This document shows positions 8,878 through 16,939 of a stretch of 64,000 bases of DNA, one piece after another. Within the stretch, counting starts at the first letter, position 1; each line of letters begins with the position of its first letter. Origin of the DNA: Tunturibacter psychrotolerans (lineage in GTDB: Bacteria; Acidobacteriota; Terriglobia; Terriglobales; Acidobacteriaceae); the NCBI RefSeq assembly GCF_040359615.1, contig NZ_CP132942.1, positions 310,001 through 374,000 of the forward strand, in the 5' to 3' direction. The notes under the pieces were generated by a model, which saw nothing but the letters and a program-made list of their open reading frames with translations, did not search any database and was not told the origin of the DNA. Position numbers and translations under genes: made by a program.

Positions 8878-11080
8878 CGTGCCCCTTTCGGACCTCCACC
8901 AGCGTCGAATAAAACGTAGCCCCACCGCCAATATCGGTCAGCGTCTCCGAAGTCAACGCATTCACATTTGCGCCGTTCCCCGAGAGATCCGAACCCAGCT
9001 TATTCCAATCCAGTCGCGCTGCCACCACACCTGCAGACACCTGTGCGTTCACCAGAGCCCGCAGCGTAATGCTTCCGCGCCCGTTGAATACCTCCACCTC
9101 ATCGCCCGTAACAATCTTCCGCGCGGCTGCATCGGTCGCATGCATCTCCAAGACACCAGCGGTTCGCGCCTCCATGCGCTGATGCAGAGGAATGTTTGCA
9201 AAGGTCGAGTTCATGTAGTTGTCCGCCTTCCTCGGCAGAAACTCCAGCGGATAGGCCCCTTTTGACGCGTGCGCACGAGATTCAGTCGGTGCAGCAAACA
9301 CCGGTACTGGCACCAGTTGTCCGCGCCCACTCGGCGTGCGAAACCACTCTGCCGTGCTGAAAGGCAACACCTCGCCCTTCGCATCCACCGGCATCTGCAG
9401 TGGAATATGCCCCTCCCGCTCCAGCCGCTCCCGCGTGATCCCCGTAAGCCATGGATGCTCGGTCTCAAGCGCCTGATCGATCATCTCGTCCTCGCGATCG
9501 TCAAAGCAGGCCTCTTCAAATCCCACCCGTCGCCCCAGCTCGCCAAACATGGCGACGTTGCTGCGCGCCTCGCCGAGCGGCGCAATCGCCCGGTTGTTCA
9601 CCTGTGCGAAGAGATGTCCATACGCACCCTGCACATCCTTGACCTCAAGAAACGTTGGCGCCGGCAGCAAGATATCCGCATAGTCGGTTGTGTCGGTAAA
9701 GAACTGCTCATGCACGACGGTGAACAAGTCCTCCCGCCGTAACCCGTTCAAGACCGCATTCTGATTTGGAGCCACCGCCCCCGGATTCGAGTTGTAGACG
9801 AACAGCGCCTTCACACGCGGCCCATCGCTCTCATGGTCCCCGAGGGTCGTCAGAGCCTGCCCCAACTGACTCATATTCACTACGCGCGCCGCTCTGCCCA
9901 GAGGACTGGCCATCATCAACTCCGGCATCTGGAGCGCTTTCTCGTTGAACGGAAACGAACCTGAGGTAGAGAGCAGCAGCCCGCCGCCCTTGTACTTCCA
10001 AGCGCCCGTCAGCAGCGGCAGCATGCATACCGCTCGCGCTGCCGTGCCTCCGTTCTCACTTCTCTGAATTCCATAGTTCAACCGAATGGCCGCTGGGCCG
10101 CCGACGTTCGAACCGTGGCCAGTGTTTTGGGTCGCGCTTCGCCCCGCTGCGGCGTAGGCCCGGGCCAACCGCACAATTGTTCCAGCATCTATCCCCGTCG
10201 CCGTGGCCACATTCTCGGGGGAATATTCGGGCCGCAGCGCATGTGCCCGTAGCTCCTCAAATCCCATTGTGCACGCATCCACATACTCGCGATCCTCCAG
10301 ACCCATGCTGAGGATCACATGCATCAGCCCCAGCGCCAGCGCCGCATCGGTGCCAGGATTGATGGCGAGATGCTCATCCGCGAGCGCCGCTGTCCGTGTT
10401 CTATACGGATCGATGACTACCAGCCGCGCACCCTTTCTTCTCGCCTCTTCAATAAACGGCCAGAGGTGCACGTTATTCCCATGAATGTTCGCGCCCCAGG
10501 CGATCACCAAGCCGGCATGCACAAAGTCCTGCGGTACTGTCCCCAGCTTCACTCCGTAGACACGCTTCAGTGCAGTTCCGCCAGCTTCGGCGCAGATCGT
10601 TCGTGCCAGCTGCGAGGCCCCGAGCCGATGAAAGAACCTTCGGTCCATCGACCCATATCCCAGTTGTCCGATCGTCCCGGCATAGCTGTAGGGCAGCACG
10701 CTCTCAGGCCCAAACTCCGCCGTGATCTTCTTCAACCGCTCCGCAACTTCGTCCAACGCCTGGTCCCATGAGATCTGCTCAAACGCGTCCGCCTCGCGCC
10801 CCTGCGGCAGGGGACCTTTGGCCACACCTTTCCTGCGACGCATCGGATGCAGCAGCCGATCCGGCGAATAGACGCGGTCCAGATACTTTGCTACTTTGCC
10901 GCACAAAAATCCCCGCGTTACCGGGTGCGATGGATCGCCCTGAACCTTCACCGCTCGCCCGGTCAGCTCATCGACCGTCACCAGCACGCCGCACGAGTCC
11001 GGGCAGTCATGCGAACAGACTGCGTGCACCACCTTCATCGCGCTCAAACCTGCGCCCGGACTGGCGGAAACTGTGGTCAT
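8864..11080 (-). CDS. Molybdopterin-dependent oxidoreductase (formate dehydrogenase/BisC-like)
   Basis: This 738-residue protein is of the DMSO-reductase/formate-dehydrogenase superfamily. A [4Fe-4S] site near the N-terminus is shown by CSHDCPDSC and, about 30 residues later, RGFLCGK. Molybdopterin-guanine-dinucleotide-binding domains follow (IAWGANIHGNNVHLW, VVIDPYRTRTA, FVYNSNPGAVAPNQ). The C-terminal dinucleotide-binding domain holds LEFLPRKADNYMNST and HATDAAARKIVTGDEVEVFN. No Tat signal is seen, so the enzyme is probably cytosolic. The Mo-ligand position appears to lie in AEAGGTALKR, where no Cys or Sec is visible, which argues against a classical formate dehydrogenase. No electron-transfer subunit is adjacent. 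It heads the cluster dehydratase, S9 peptidase, CPXCG protein. The substrate cannot be told from sequence. Confidence 0.85.
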   Translation of the reverse strand: MTTVSASPGAGLSAMKVVHAVCSHDCPDSCGVLVTVDELTGRAVKVQGDPSHPVTRGFLCGKVAKYLDRVYSPDRLLHPMRRRKGVAKGPLPQGREADAFEQISWDQALDEVAERLKKITAEFGPESVLPYSYAGTIGQLGYGSMDRRFFHRLGASQLARTICAEAGGTALKRVYGVKLGTVPQDFVHAGLVIAWGANIHGNNVHLWPFIEEARRKGARLVVIDPYRTRTAALADEHLAINPGTDAALALGLMHVILSMGLEDREYVDACTMGFEELRAHALRPEYSPENVATATGIDAGTIVRLARAYAAAGRSATQNTGHGSNVGGPAAIRLNYGIQRSENGGTAARAVCMLPLLTGAWKYKGGGLLLSTSGSFPFNEKALQMPELMMASPLGRAARVVNMSQLGQALTTLGDHESDGPRVKALFVYNSNPGAVAPNQNAVLNGLRREDLFTVVHEQFFTDTTDYADILLPAPTFLEVKDVQGAYGHLFAQVNNRAIAPLGEARSNVAMFGELGRRVGFEEACFDDREDEMIDQALETEHPWLTGITRERLEREGHIPLQMPVDAKGEVLPFSTAEWFRTPSGRGQLVPVPVFAAPTESRAHASKGAYPLEFLPRKADNYMNSTFANIPLHQRMEARTAGVLEMHATDAAARKIVTGDEVEVFNGRGSITLRALVNAQVSAGVVAARLDWNKLGSDLSGNGANVNALTSETLTDIGGGATFYSTLVEVRKGHDGIR

Positions 11081-11241
11081 GCCGTAATTTTAGCCTTTCT
11101 GTCCTGCCGGACGGGCCTCCTGCGCGGAGAGCGGCCACTTCGTGGCGCGTATACCTTGTCGTGGCAAGATAGTCTGCACAGGTCCTCGCGCTGCTCGGGC
11201 CGACCGACCGGAAGGACTAAGTCTTTCTATAAGAGAAAACT

Positions 11242-11850
11242 ATGCCCCACCACGTAAGCTCACCAGCCCGCCTCGAAGCCTTCTCCGATGGAGTCATCGC
11301 CGTCATCATTACCATCATGGTGCTCGAGATAAAGGTCCCACATGAGAACGGCTTAGCCGGCCTTCACGCCATCCTTCCCACACTCGGCGTCTACGCCCTC
11401 TCTTTTGCTTTTACGGGAATCTACTGGATCAATCATCACCACCTCGTCCACCGCACCGAGGAGGCCGACACTAATATCCTTTACGCCAACCTCGTCTTTC
11501 TTTTTTTCCTCTCTCTGCTCCCCTTCTTCACCTCCTATCTCTTAGAAAAAGAGATTGACTCGTTTTCGGTCGCCATCTATGCCGCTTCTATGGTGATCAC
11601 CGGTTTCAGCTTTCTTCTCCTGCGCATCGCCATCGGCAGCCGCCTCAAAAAATCAGGCGCCATCGAGCAAGAGGACATCGCCGCCCAACGCAAACACTAC
11701 CTCTCCCTCGCGCTCTACCTCGTCGCAATCCCGCTGGCGTTCTACCACTCCTACGTCGCCCTGGGAGTCGTCGCCATGGTGACGATCGTCTGGATCTACC
11801 CCACCGCCGCCGTCAAACCCCACGAAGAAACTTTCTCTCCCCGCCCCTAG
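11242..11850 (+). CDS. TMEM175/DUF1211-family potassium channel-like membrane protein
   Basis: The protein has 202 residues. The N-terminal helix carries the family signature RLEAFSDGVIAVIITIMVLE (Arg followed by FSDG), which in TMEM175 proteins lines the potassium pore. At least five more hydrophobic segments follow, with the characteristic GIYWINHHHLVHR loop after the second or third helix. Bacterial TMEM175 proteins form tetrameric K+-leak channels with one repeat of six helices, and the length fits. The gene stands alone and converges on the acyltransferase gene with only 5 bases between. It is divergent from the molybdopterin gene, and the roughly 160-base gap must hold both promoters. 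No clear ligand domain is fused to it. Confidence 0.85.
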   Translation: MPHHVSSPARLEAFSDGVIAVIITIMVLEIKVPHENGLAGLHAILPTLGVYALSFAFTGIYWINHHHLVHRTEEADTNILYANLVFLFFLSLLPFFTSYLLEKEIDSFSVAIYAASMVITGFSFLLLRIAIGSRLKKSGAIEQEDIAAQRKHYLSLALYLVAIPLAFYHSYVALGVVAMVTIVWIYPTAAVKPHEETFSPRP

Positions 11851-11855
11851 TTTTG

Positions 11856-13040
11856 CTACAAAGCTGGCTCACGAAGCATGTCTGCATCGACGCCCTCGGT
11901 CCTTCGCCGTTCGGAGCGATCCCGCAGAACCATAAACGGGCGCTCCACCAGCCCATACAACGCCCCTGCAGCCAGCAAACAGGTCACCGCATAAATCACG
12001 ACTGTCTTCGCATCCCGCGCACCGGCAAGCGACGGAAGATACTTCCGATCCAGATGCGCAACCTCTTTATGCGTCAGATAAAGGCTGAATGCGAGCGTAG
12101 CCAGCAGCTCCGCTCCGGGCAAGCGAAACCTGCTCAGCCACCCATCGCTGCTCACGCTTGAAACCACAAGCAAACCCAACCCGGCCGCCAGCAGCGGATA
12201 GCCAACCACCGTACCCCAAGCCGCAACCTTCGTAGCATCTGCCATTCCATGATCTCGAAACATCCAGCAGACGAACCCAGTCAGCGCCAACCCCAGGATA
12301 AGAGCCGCATGTCCTCTACGGGTCATCCAGCCCCACCAACCTGGCCTGAACAGCCGCACCAACGCCAGCGTCACGCCCACAACCAGGCCGTCAAGTCGTG
12401 AGTAAGTCGGATAGTAGAGATATTTGTAGTAAAACGTGCCGAAGTCGTCGGACACTCCGCGGCCGCTCCATCCCGACGGCGCAATCAACGAAAACAATTC
12501 GTAGCCGCGAAAGCAGATCCCGAATAGAACAACAGCTCCGATCACAAGCACCGTCTTCCGCAGCGATGGTCTTCGCATCAACAAGATCACCAACAGCGGG
12601 AGAACCAGATAAAAGTGCTCTTCCACGCACAGCGACCAGACATGCGAAAAAGCATGATGGCTAAAGTCGACGAAGAACAGATTGACTGTAAACGTCAAAA
12701 ACTGCCACAACGGCGGCAGCACCGGAGACTCCCGCCATGTGGGGAATACAAGGTAAAACCACAAGACAACGAGATACGCCGGCAGAATCCGGTACGCTCT
12801 CCGCCGGTAGAACTGCCGCACCGAAGGTCTCTCTCCGTGGGCGTACGGCCTCAACAACTGCGTCCCGATTAGATATCCGCTCAGCACAAAGAACAGGTCG
12901 ACCCCAATCCAGCCAAACTGAGCGGCAGCGGTCATCTTCTCAGGAAGAAACGATTCCAAGTGATACAGCATCACAGCCACAATCGCGATTGCTCGCAACG
13001 TGTCCAGACCAGGCAATCGCGCTGAGTTCGATCGTGTCAT
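11856..13040 (-). CDS. Acyltransferase-3 family membrane O-acyltransferase (OafA/YrhL-like)
   Basis: This is an integral membrane protein of about 394 residues with some ten hydrophobic segments. Family hallmarks are LPGLDTLRAIAIVAVMLYHL at the N-terminus, containing the conserved Arg and catalytic-type His, then DLFFVLSGYLIG, FYRRRAYRILPAYL, and HVWSLCVEEHFYLVLPLL near the middle. These enzymes move acetyl or other acyl groups across the inner membrane onto sugars of LPS, peptidoglycan or exported glycans; this acceptor is unknown. The start at 13040 has AAGGG a few bases upstream. The ORF also opens at 13070 without a good ribosome site. There is no SGNH domain at the C-terminus, unlike the long OafA forms. 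Confidence 0.88.
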   Translation of the reverse strand: MTRSNSARLPGLDTLRAIAIVAVMLYHLESFLPEKMTAAAQFGWIGVDLFFVLSGYLIGTQLLRPYAHGERPSVRQFYRRRAYRILPAYLVVLWFYLVFPTWRESPVLPPLWQFLTFTVNLFFVDFSHHAFSHVWSLCVEEHFYLVLPLLVILLMRRPSLRKTVLVIGAVVLFGICFRGYELFSLIAPSGWSGRGVSDDFGTFYYKYLYYPTYSRLDGLVVGVTLALVRLFRPGWWGWMTRRGHAALILGLALTGFVCWMFRDHGMADATKVAAWGTVVGYPLLAAGLGLLVVSSVSSDGWLSRFRLPGAELLATLAFSLYLTHKEVAHLDRKYLPSLAGARDAKTVVIYAVTCLLAAGALYGLVERPFMVLRDRSERRRTEGVDADMLREPAL

Positions 13041-13257
13041 CAACACCCTTGTCAAAACAATAACCGGCAATCCTCGTTCGGTCCCGATACAGATCGACGA
13101 CTCACCGGAAGAGTGCTCGAACAGTTACCGTAATGAGGCTTGTGAAGCCGAATCTTTCACTGACATGGTCTACTATCAATCCAACCTGACAAGGCGTCCT
13201 GTTAAGCAAACATACGAAGCAGCGCCCAACCAGACAGCTTCCTCTTCGAGGTTTTCT

Positions 13258-13731
13258 ATGCCACTGCGTTCCTCTCTTCGCCTTGCTGCCGTCTTGCTCG
13301 TCCTCCTTGCGCCGGTCACCCTTCCCGCGCAAACGCCAGACCCTCTCCACACCGCCACGCGCCAGGAGCTCGACGTCATCAAAGTCCTCCTCGCCCAGGA
13401 GGCTGCATGGAACAAAGGCGACCTCACCGCCTTCGCGAGTGGTTACAAAGACTCCCCCGACACTCTCTTCATTGGTCACCAGGTCTCCCGCGGCTACGCC
13501 GGCATGGTTGACCAGTACAAGCGCGACTACCCGACACGCGCCGCCATGGGAACCCTCTCCTTCACCGATCTCGAAGTCCACCCTCTCGATGAAAACTTTG
13601 CCGTCTGCATCGGCAAATACCACCTCGACCGGGGCAAAAAAGATGGTGGGAACGCTGGAGGCATCTTCTCCCTGGTTCTAGAAAAGACCACCGACGGCTG
13701 GAAGATCATCGTCGACCACACCACCAGCTAA
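13258..13731 (+). CDS. Exported NTF2-like (DUF4440/SnoaL-type) protein
   Basis: The protein has 157 residues. A signal peptide (RLAAVLLVLLAPVTLPAQT) precedes one NTF2-like cone-fold domain: a first helix IKVLLAQEAAWNKGDLTAFA, the segment DTLFIGHQVSRGYAG, and a closing strand pair FSLVLEKTTDGWKIIVDHTT. These features match DUF4440-type proteins, which often bind small ligands or act as polyketide-cyclase-like folds; no catalytic residues are obvious and the function is unknown. GAGG lies nine bases before the ATG at 13258, although the frame is open further upstream. The 3' end overlaps the stop region of the convergent PilZ gene by four bases. The intact EAAWNKGDL helix makes the fold call fairly safe. 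Confidence 0.8.
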   Translation: MPLRSSLRLAAVLLVLLAPVTLPAQTPDPLHTATRQELDVIKVLLAQEAAWNKGDLTAFASGYKDSPDTLFIGHQVSRGYAGMVDQYKRDYPTRAAMGTLSFTDLEVHPLDENFAVCIGKYHLDRGKKDGGNAGGIFSLVLEKTTDGWKIIVDHTTS

Positions 13732-14114
13732 GGATCCCGACTCAACTCTGCAATCAGTCCCTCAAGCCCCGCCCGCACCTTAGGCGTCATCGCCTCAAAC
13801 AAAAATCCAGCTCCTCGCGTCCTCACCATCCTGCTGGTTCCATCACATTTCAGCACACGGTCGTGCGCCCGAAATACAATCTCCACTGGTGTTCCGGGAG
13901 CCAGTCGCAGCCGAGCTTCTGTCTCGATGTAGCATCCACCCGCGCTCACATCCAGCACCCGCCCGCGAAACAGCATCGTTCCATCCTTCACCATCACCTC
14001 GGCCCAGGCATCCACGGCATAGCGCGTATGCTCTCGCCTATCGACGATCCCCTCGACCGCCACGCCTCGCCGCTCCTCCTGCCCCTCCGACTCCCGGCCC
14101 TCGAACTCGTCCAC
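13728..14114 (-). CDS. PilZ-domain protein
   Basis: This 128-residue protein is a single PilZ domain after a short acidic N-terminal tail. The c-di-GMP-binding signature is present: an arginine-rich start (DRREHTRYAVDAWAEV) and DVSAGGCYIET, the D/NxSxxG motif. Strands such as RVLKCDGTSRMVRT and a C-terminal helix follow. It could act as a stand-alone c-di-GMP receptor affecting surface properties or motility, but no effector domain is attached and the neighbours do not point to a target. It is convergent with the NTF2-like gene and divergent from the zinc-ribbon mini-protein gene. Confidence 0.85.
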   Translation of the reverse strand: MDEFEGRESEGQEERRGVAVEGIVDRREHTRYAVDAWAEVMVKDGTMLFRGRVLDVSAGGCYIETEARLRLAPGTPVEIVFRAHDRVLKCDGTSRMVRTRGAGFLFEAMTPKVRAGLEGLIAELSRDP

Positions 14115-14342
14115 GCCCGCCTCCCAGATCTCGCCCCTCCCGCACGGTGAGGACGACTGATCCAGTCATCGGCACAAGTCCCGAAAGCATCACAACTTTC
14201 AGACCAACGCCAAACCCGGCGTTTCGCTAGACACCCTAATTTTTTACAAGTCAATCCCATCCAGCAATCCAACCCCACGCTCTCCACCGTAACTCTAATC
14301 AGCTTGTTGGCTGTGGACCAAGAGCAACAACGGAGGCAACCG

Positions 14343-14567
14343 ATGCAATGCACAAAATGCCACCACGGCAAACTCACAAGAACCAGGCGTGGGGGTTTCT
14401 TCGAGAACAAACTCTTCCCCTTCTTCGGCTACTTCCCCTGGATCTGTTTTGAATGCAAGAGCCGTATCCTTCTCAAGGCGCGAGGCGAACAAGTTCGCAC
14501 GACGGGCAACGAAATGTTTACCACCAACCCATCCTCACGAAAAGACGGCCTTCACCATGTACAGTGA
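14343..14567 (+). CDS. Small zinc-ribbon protein of unknown function
   Basis: The protein has 74 residues, with CTKCHHGKL at the N-terminus and WICFECKSR about 30 residues later. These are two CxxC knuckles as in a zinc ribbon, separated by an aromatic stretch (GGFFENKLFPFFGYFP). The ATG at 14343 has GGAGG six bases before it, which decides against the in-frame upstream start at 14304. The family is not recognised by name. The stop codon lies inside the inverted repeat that terminates frr from the other strand, a tight convergent arrangement. Confidence 0.65.
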   Translation: MQCTKCHHGKLTRTRRGGFFENKLFPFFGYFPWICFECKSRILLKARGEQVRTTGNEMFTTNPSSRKDGLHHVQ

Positions 14568-14575
14568 AGGCCGTC
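14544..14575 (-). terminator. Intrinsic terminator of frr
   Basis: A perfect 12-bp stem (GACGGCCTTCAC with GTGAAGGCCGTC, 8-nt loop) is followed on the minus strand by TTTT. It lies 45 bases past the frr stop. It also covers the last codons and stop of the convergent zinc-ribbon gene, so it may shape both transcripts. Confidence 0.8.
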
Positions 14576-14619
14576 CGTCTTGTAAACCGGTTCCCGGATT
14601 TCTGCGGGTCTGAAAATCT

Positions 14620-15204
14620 TCAGACCGTCATGATCTCTTTTTCCTTCGCCTTGAAAAGCTCCTCAATCCGCTTGATCTCCACGTCGGTCAACTGCTGAAC
14701 CTCTTCGTTCGCCCGCTTCTCATCGTCGGCCGAGATCAGCTTGTCCTTCGCCGCCTTCTTGATCTGATCATTGCCATCGCGGCGGATATTGCGGATCGCC
14801 GTCTTATGATCCTCGAGCGTCTTATTCAACTGCTTCACCACATCCTTGCGCCGCTCCTCGGTCATCGGCGGCACAGGCACGCGAATCACCTTCCCATCCG
14901 TCATCGGATTCAGTCCCGTCCCCGACGTACGAATCGCCTTCTCGATCGCCGACACCATCCCCGCATCGTAGGGCTGCACCAGGATCAGCGTAGGCTCGGG
15001 CGTCGACACCTGGCCCATCTGGGCCACAGGTGTATCCGTGCCGTAGTAGTCCACCTTGATCTGGTCGAGCATATGCACGTTCGCCCGCCCGGTCCGCGCC
15101 GACAGCAGATGCCCGCGAAAATCCTCTACGGAACTCTCCATCCGCGACTTCAACTGCTGATGGGTTCCCTTCAACGCCTCAATCCCTGCCATTGCTGATG
15201 CCAT
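14620..15204 (-). CDS. frr: Ribosome recycling factor
   Basis: The 194-residue protein is near the family's usual ~185. RRF releases the ribosome from mRNA after termination together with EF-G. Hallmarks are a three-helix-bundle domain with LLSARTGRANVHMLDQIKVD, the hinge and beta domain with STPEPTLILVQPYDAG, AIEKAIRTSGTGLNPMTDGK, and the conserved PPMTEERRKDVVKQ. AGGAG lies upstream of the ATG at 15204. Unlike many genomes, pyrH is not directly upstream; a small protein gene is. A strong terminator follows. Confidence 0.97.
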   Translation of the reverse strand: MASAMAGIEALKGTHQQLKSRMESSVEDFRGHLLSARTGRANVHMLDQIKVDYYGTDTPVAQMGQVSTPEPTLILVQPYDAGMVSAIEKAIRTSGTGLNPMTDGKVIRVPVPPMTEERRKDVVKQLNKTLEDHKTAIRNIRRDGNDQIKKAAKDKLISADDEKRANEEVQQLTDVEIKRIEELFKAKEKEIMTV

Positions 15205-15337
15205 ACGTTCTCCTCTGCTGCACTCGATATTTTACAGAGACGTAACCAACCGTGCGAGGCGGGCCAACAAAAACTGCCGCGCGGCTCGATATCCGGGATT
15301 TCCATAATCACGATTCCGACGCCACAAGCGTAGATAT

Positions 15338-15607
15338 CTAACTCTCTTTTTCACCAGTCTCGACAGGCCCTAACCCTAGCCCGCGATTCGGTTTCTTCTT
15401 CTTCGCCGGATAAACCTTCGCGGCCGCGGGAGGGGCCAGCGCATCCTTCACGAGCACCTCGATCCCCCGCCAGTACTTCACATCCCCGGGCAACGCACTG
15501 GGTACGGCCTGCCGCATCCGGCAGTACCAGAGCGACCACTCCAGTTCCTTCGAGTTCTTATTCTTGATCGCGGCTTCAATCCGCGTCACTTCAGAGAAAG
15601 ACGGCAT
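15338..15607 (-). CDS. Small hypothetical protein
   Basis: This 89-residue protein is not recognised. An N-terminal helical part (VTRIEAAIKNKNSKELEWSL) has a WYCRMRQA segment. A proline/alanine/lysine-rich tail (PPAAAKVYPAKKKKP) looks flexible and nucleic-acid-binding-like in charge. AAAGAGG sits just before the ATG. It starts 11 bases after the stop of the upstream aminotransferase gene and is probably co-transcribed with it; frr follows 133 bases on. Codon use matches the neighbours, which supports a real gene. Confidence 0.6.
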   Translation of the reverse strand: MPSFSEVTRIEAAIKNKNSKELEWSLWYCRMRQAVPSALPGDVKYWRGIEVLVKDALAPPAAAKVYPAKKKKPNRGLGLGPVETGEKES

Positions 15608-15618
15608 ACCTCTTTATC

Positions 15619-16812
15619 TTATAGATCTGCAGGCGACCCCATGGTCCGCAGCCGCCGGCAAGCCTCCGCCAGATCCTTATCTTTCTTCGCGAAACAAAAC
15701 CGCAGCAGATCCTCCCCCTTGCCCGGCCTGAAAAAAGCCGACCCCGCCACCGCAGCTACTCCGGTCTTCGCCAAAAGCGCCCTCGCTTTGTCAGCCGCCG
15801 TCGCGCCCGGCAGGCCTGCCGCAGAAGCCAGCACATAGTAAGCGCCATCTGGCACATGCGGCCTCATTCCCGCTTCCCGCAGCGCGTCCACGATCATGGT
15901 GCGCTTCACCTCGTGCTCCAACGCCAGCCCGGTATAAAAATCGTCTCCAAGTTGCTCCACCCCATCCGCCACGCCGTGCTGCATTGGCGCAGGTGCGCAC
16001 ACGTACGTCAGGTCATGAAAGTACCCAATCGACCCCAGCCATCGCGCATCTGCAATTAGGTATCCCACTCTCCATCCTGTCACCGAAAACGTCTTTGAAA
16101 AACCCGACATCAAGATCGTCCGCTCCCGCATCCCCGGAATCGACGCCGGGCTCAGATGTGTTGCTCCTCCATAAACGAAGTGCTCATAGATCTCATCGGT
16201 AAACAAGAACAGATCGAACTCCTCCGCAATCTTCGCCAAACCCTCGAGTTCCACCCGCGTAAACACTTTCCCCGAGGGATTTGAAGGCGTATTGATCACC
16301 ATCCCCCGCGTCCTGGGTGTAATCGCAGCCCGCACCGCCTTCAGATCGAGCCCCCAGTCTGGTGCGGCCAATGGCACCGCGACCGCCGCCACCCGCAACG
16401 AGCTCAGCGTATTCACGTGATACCCGTAGAACGGCTCGAACACCAGCACCTCATCGCCCGGATTCAGGAGGGCCATCGCCGCGGCCTGAAACGCGCCCGT
16501 CACTCCGCTGGTCACCAGCACCTCGCGTTCCGGATCGACCACAATCCCCAGCGTTCGCTCCACCTTTCCCGCAATCGCCTTTCTCAGCCGCGGAATCCCA
16601 TCCAGGCGCGTATAGATATTGAACCCATCTCGAATCGCCCGAATCGCCCCTTCGGACACGACTTCCGGCACCTCCGTATCGCAAACGCCTTGTGCCAGGT
16701 TTACTCCACCCATCGCATCGCACGCCACGCTCATCGCGCGGATCTCCGACTGCACCAACCGCGGCGCCAACTCACTCAGTGCCAATCTCGATGAAACCTC
16801 AACCTGTCCCAT
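15619..16812 (-). CDS. Class I/II PLP-dependent aminotransferase
   Basis: This 397-residue fold-type I enzyme has the PLP lysine in SGFSKTFSVTGWRVGY, the cofactor-stacking region in LVTSGVTGAFQAAAMALLNP, the substrate/PLP loop NTPSNPSGKVF, the Asp-Tyr pair in FTDEIYEHFVY and the C-terminal carboxylate-binding Arg in DLLRFCFAKKD. The pattern resembles kynurenine/methionine-type aminotransferases (KAT/YbdL group) and aspartate aminotransferase-like enzymes, so the amino donor is uncertain. No signal peptide is present, so it is cytosolic. AAGGGGG lies upstream of the ATG. The small 89-residue gene follows closely on the same strand. Confidence 0.88.
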   Translation of the reverse strand: MGQVEVSSRLALSELAPRLVQSEIRAMSVACDAMGGVNLAQGVCDTEVPEVVSEGAIRAIRDGFNIYTRLDGIPRLRKAIAGKVERTLGIVVDPEREVLVTSGVTGAFQAAAMALLNPGDEVLVFEPFYGYHVNTLSSLRVAAVAVPLAAPDWGLDLKAVRAAITPRTRGMVINTPSNPSGKVFTRVELEGLAKIAEEFDLFLFTDEIYEHFVYGGATHLSPASIPGMRERTILMSGFSKTFSVTGWRVGYLIADARWLGSIGYFHDLTYVCAPAPMQHGVADGVEQLGDDFYTGLALEHEVKRTMIVDALREAGMRPHVPDGAYYVLASAAGLPGATAADKARALLAKTGVAAVAGSAFFRPGKGEDLLRFCFAKKDKDLAEACRRLRTMGSPADL

Positions 16813-16939
16813 AACACGATCCCCCTTGAACCAAACCCAGCCCAGCGTGCAATCATCTTACGTCCAGACAATATAGAAAGGGCACAATTACCCGAGACTC
16901 GTGCAACCGACAGCCACTAATCACAAAGATCTGCCGTAT

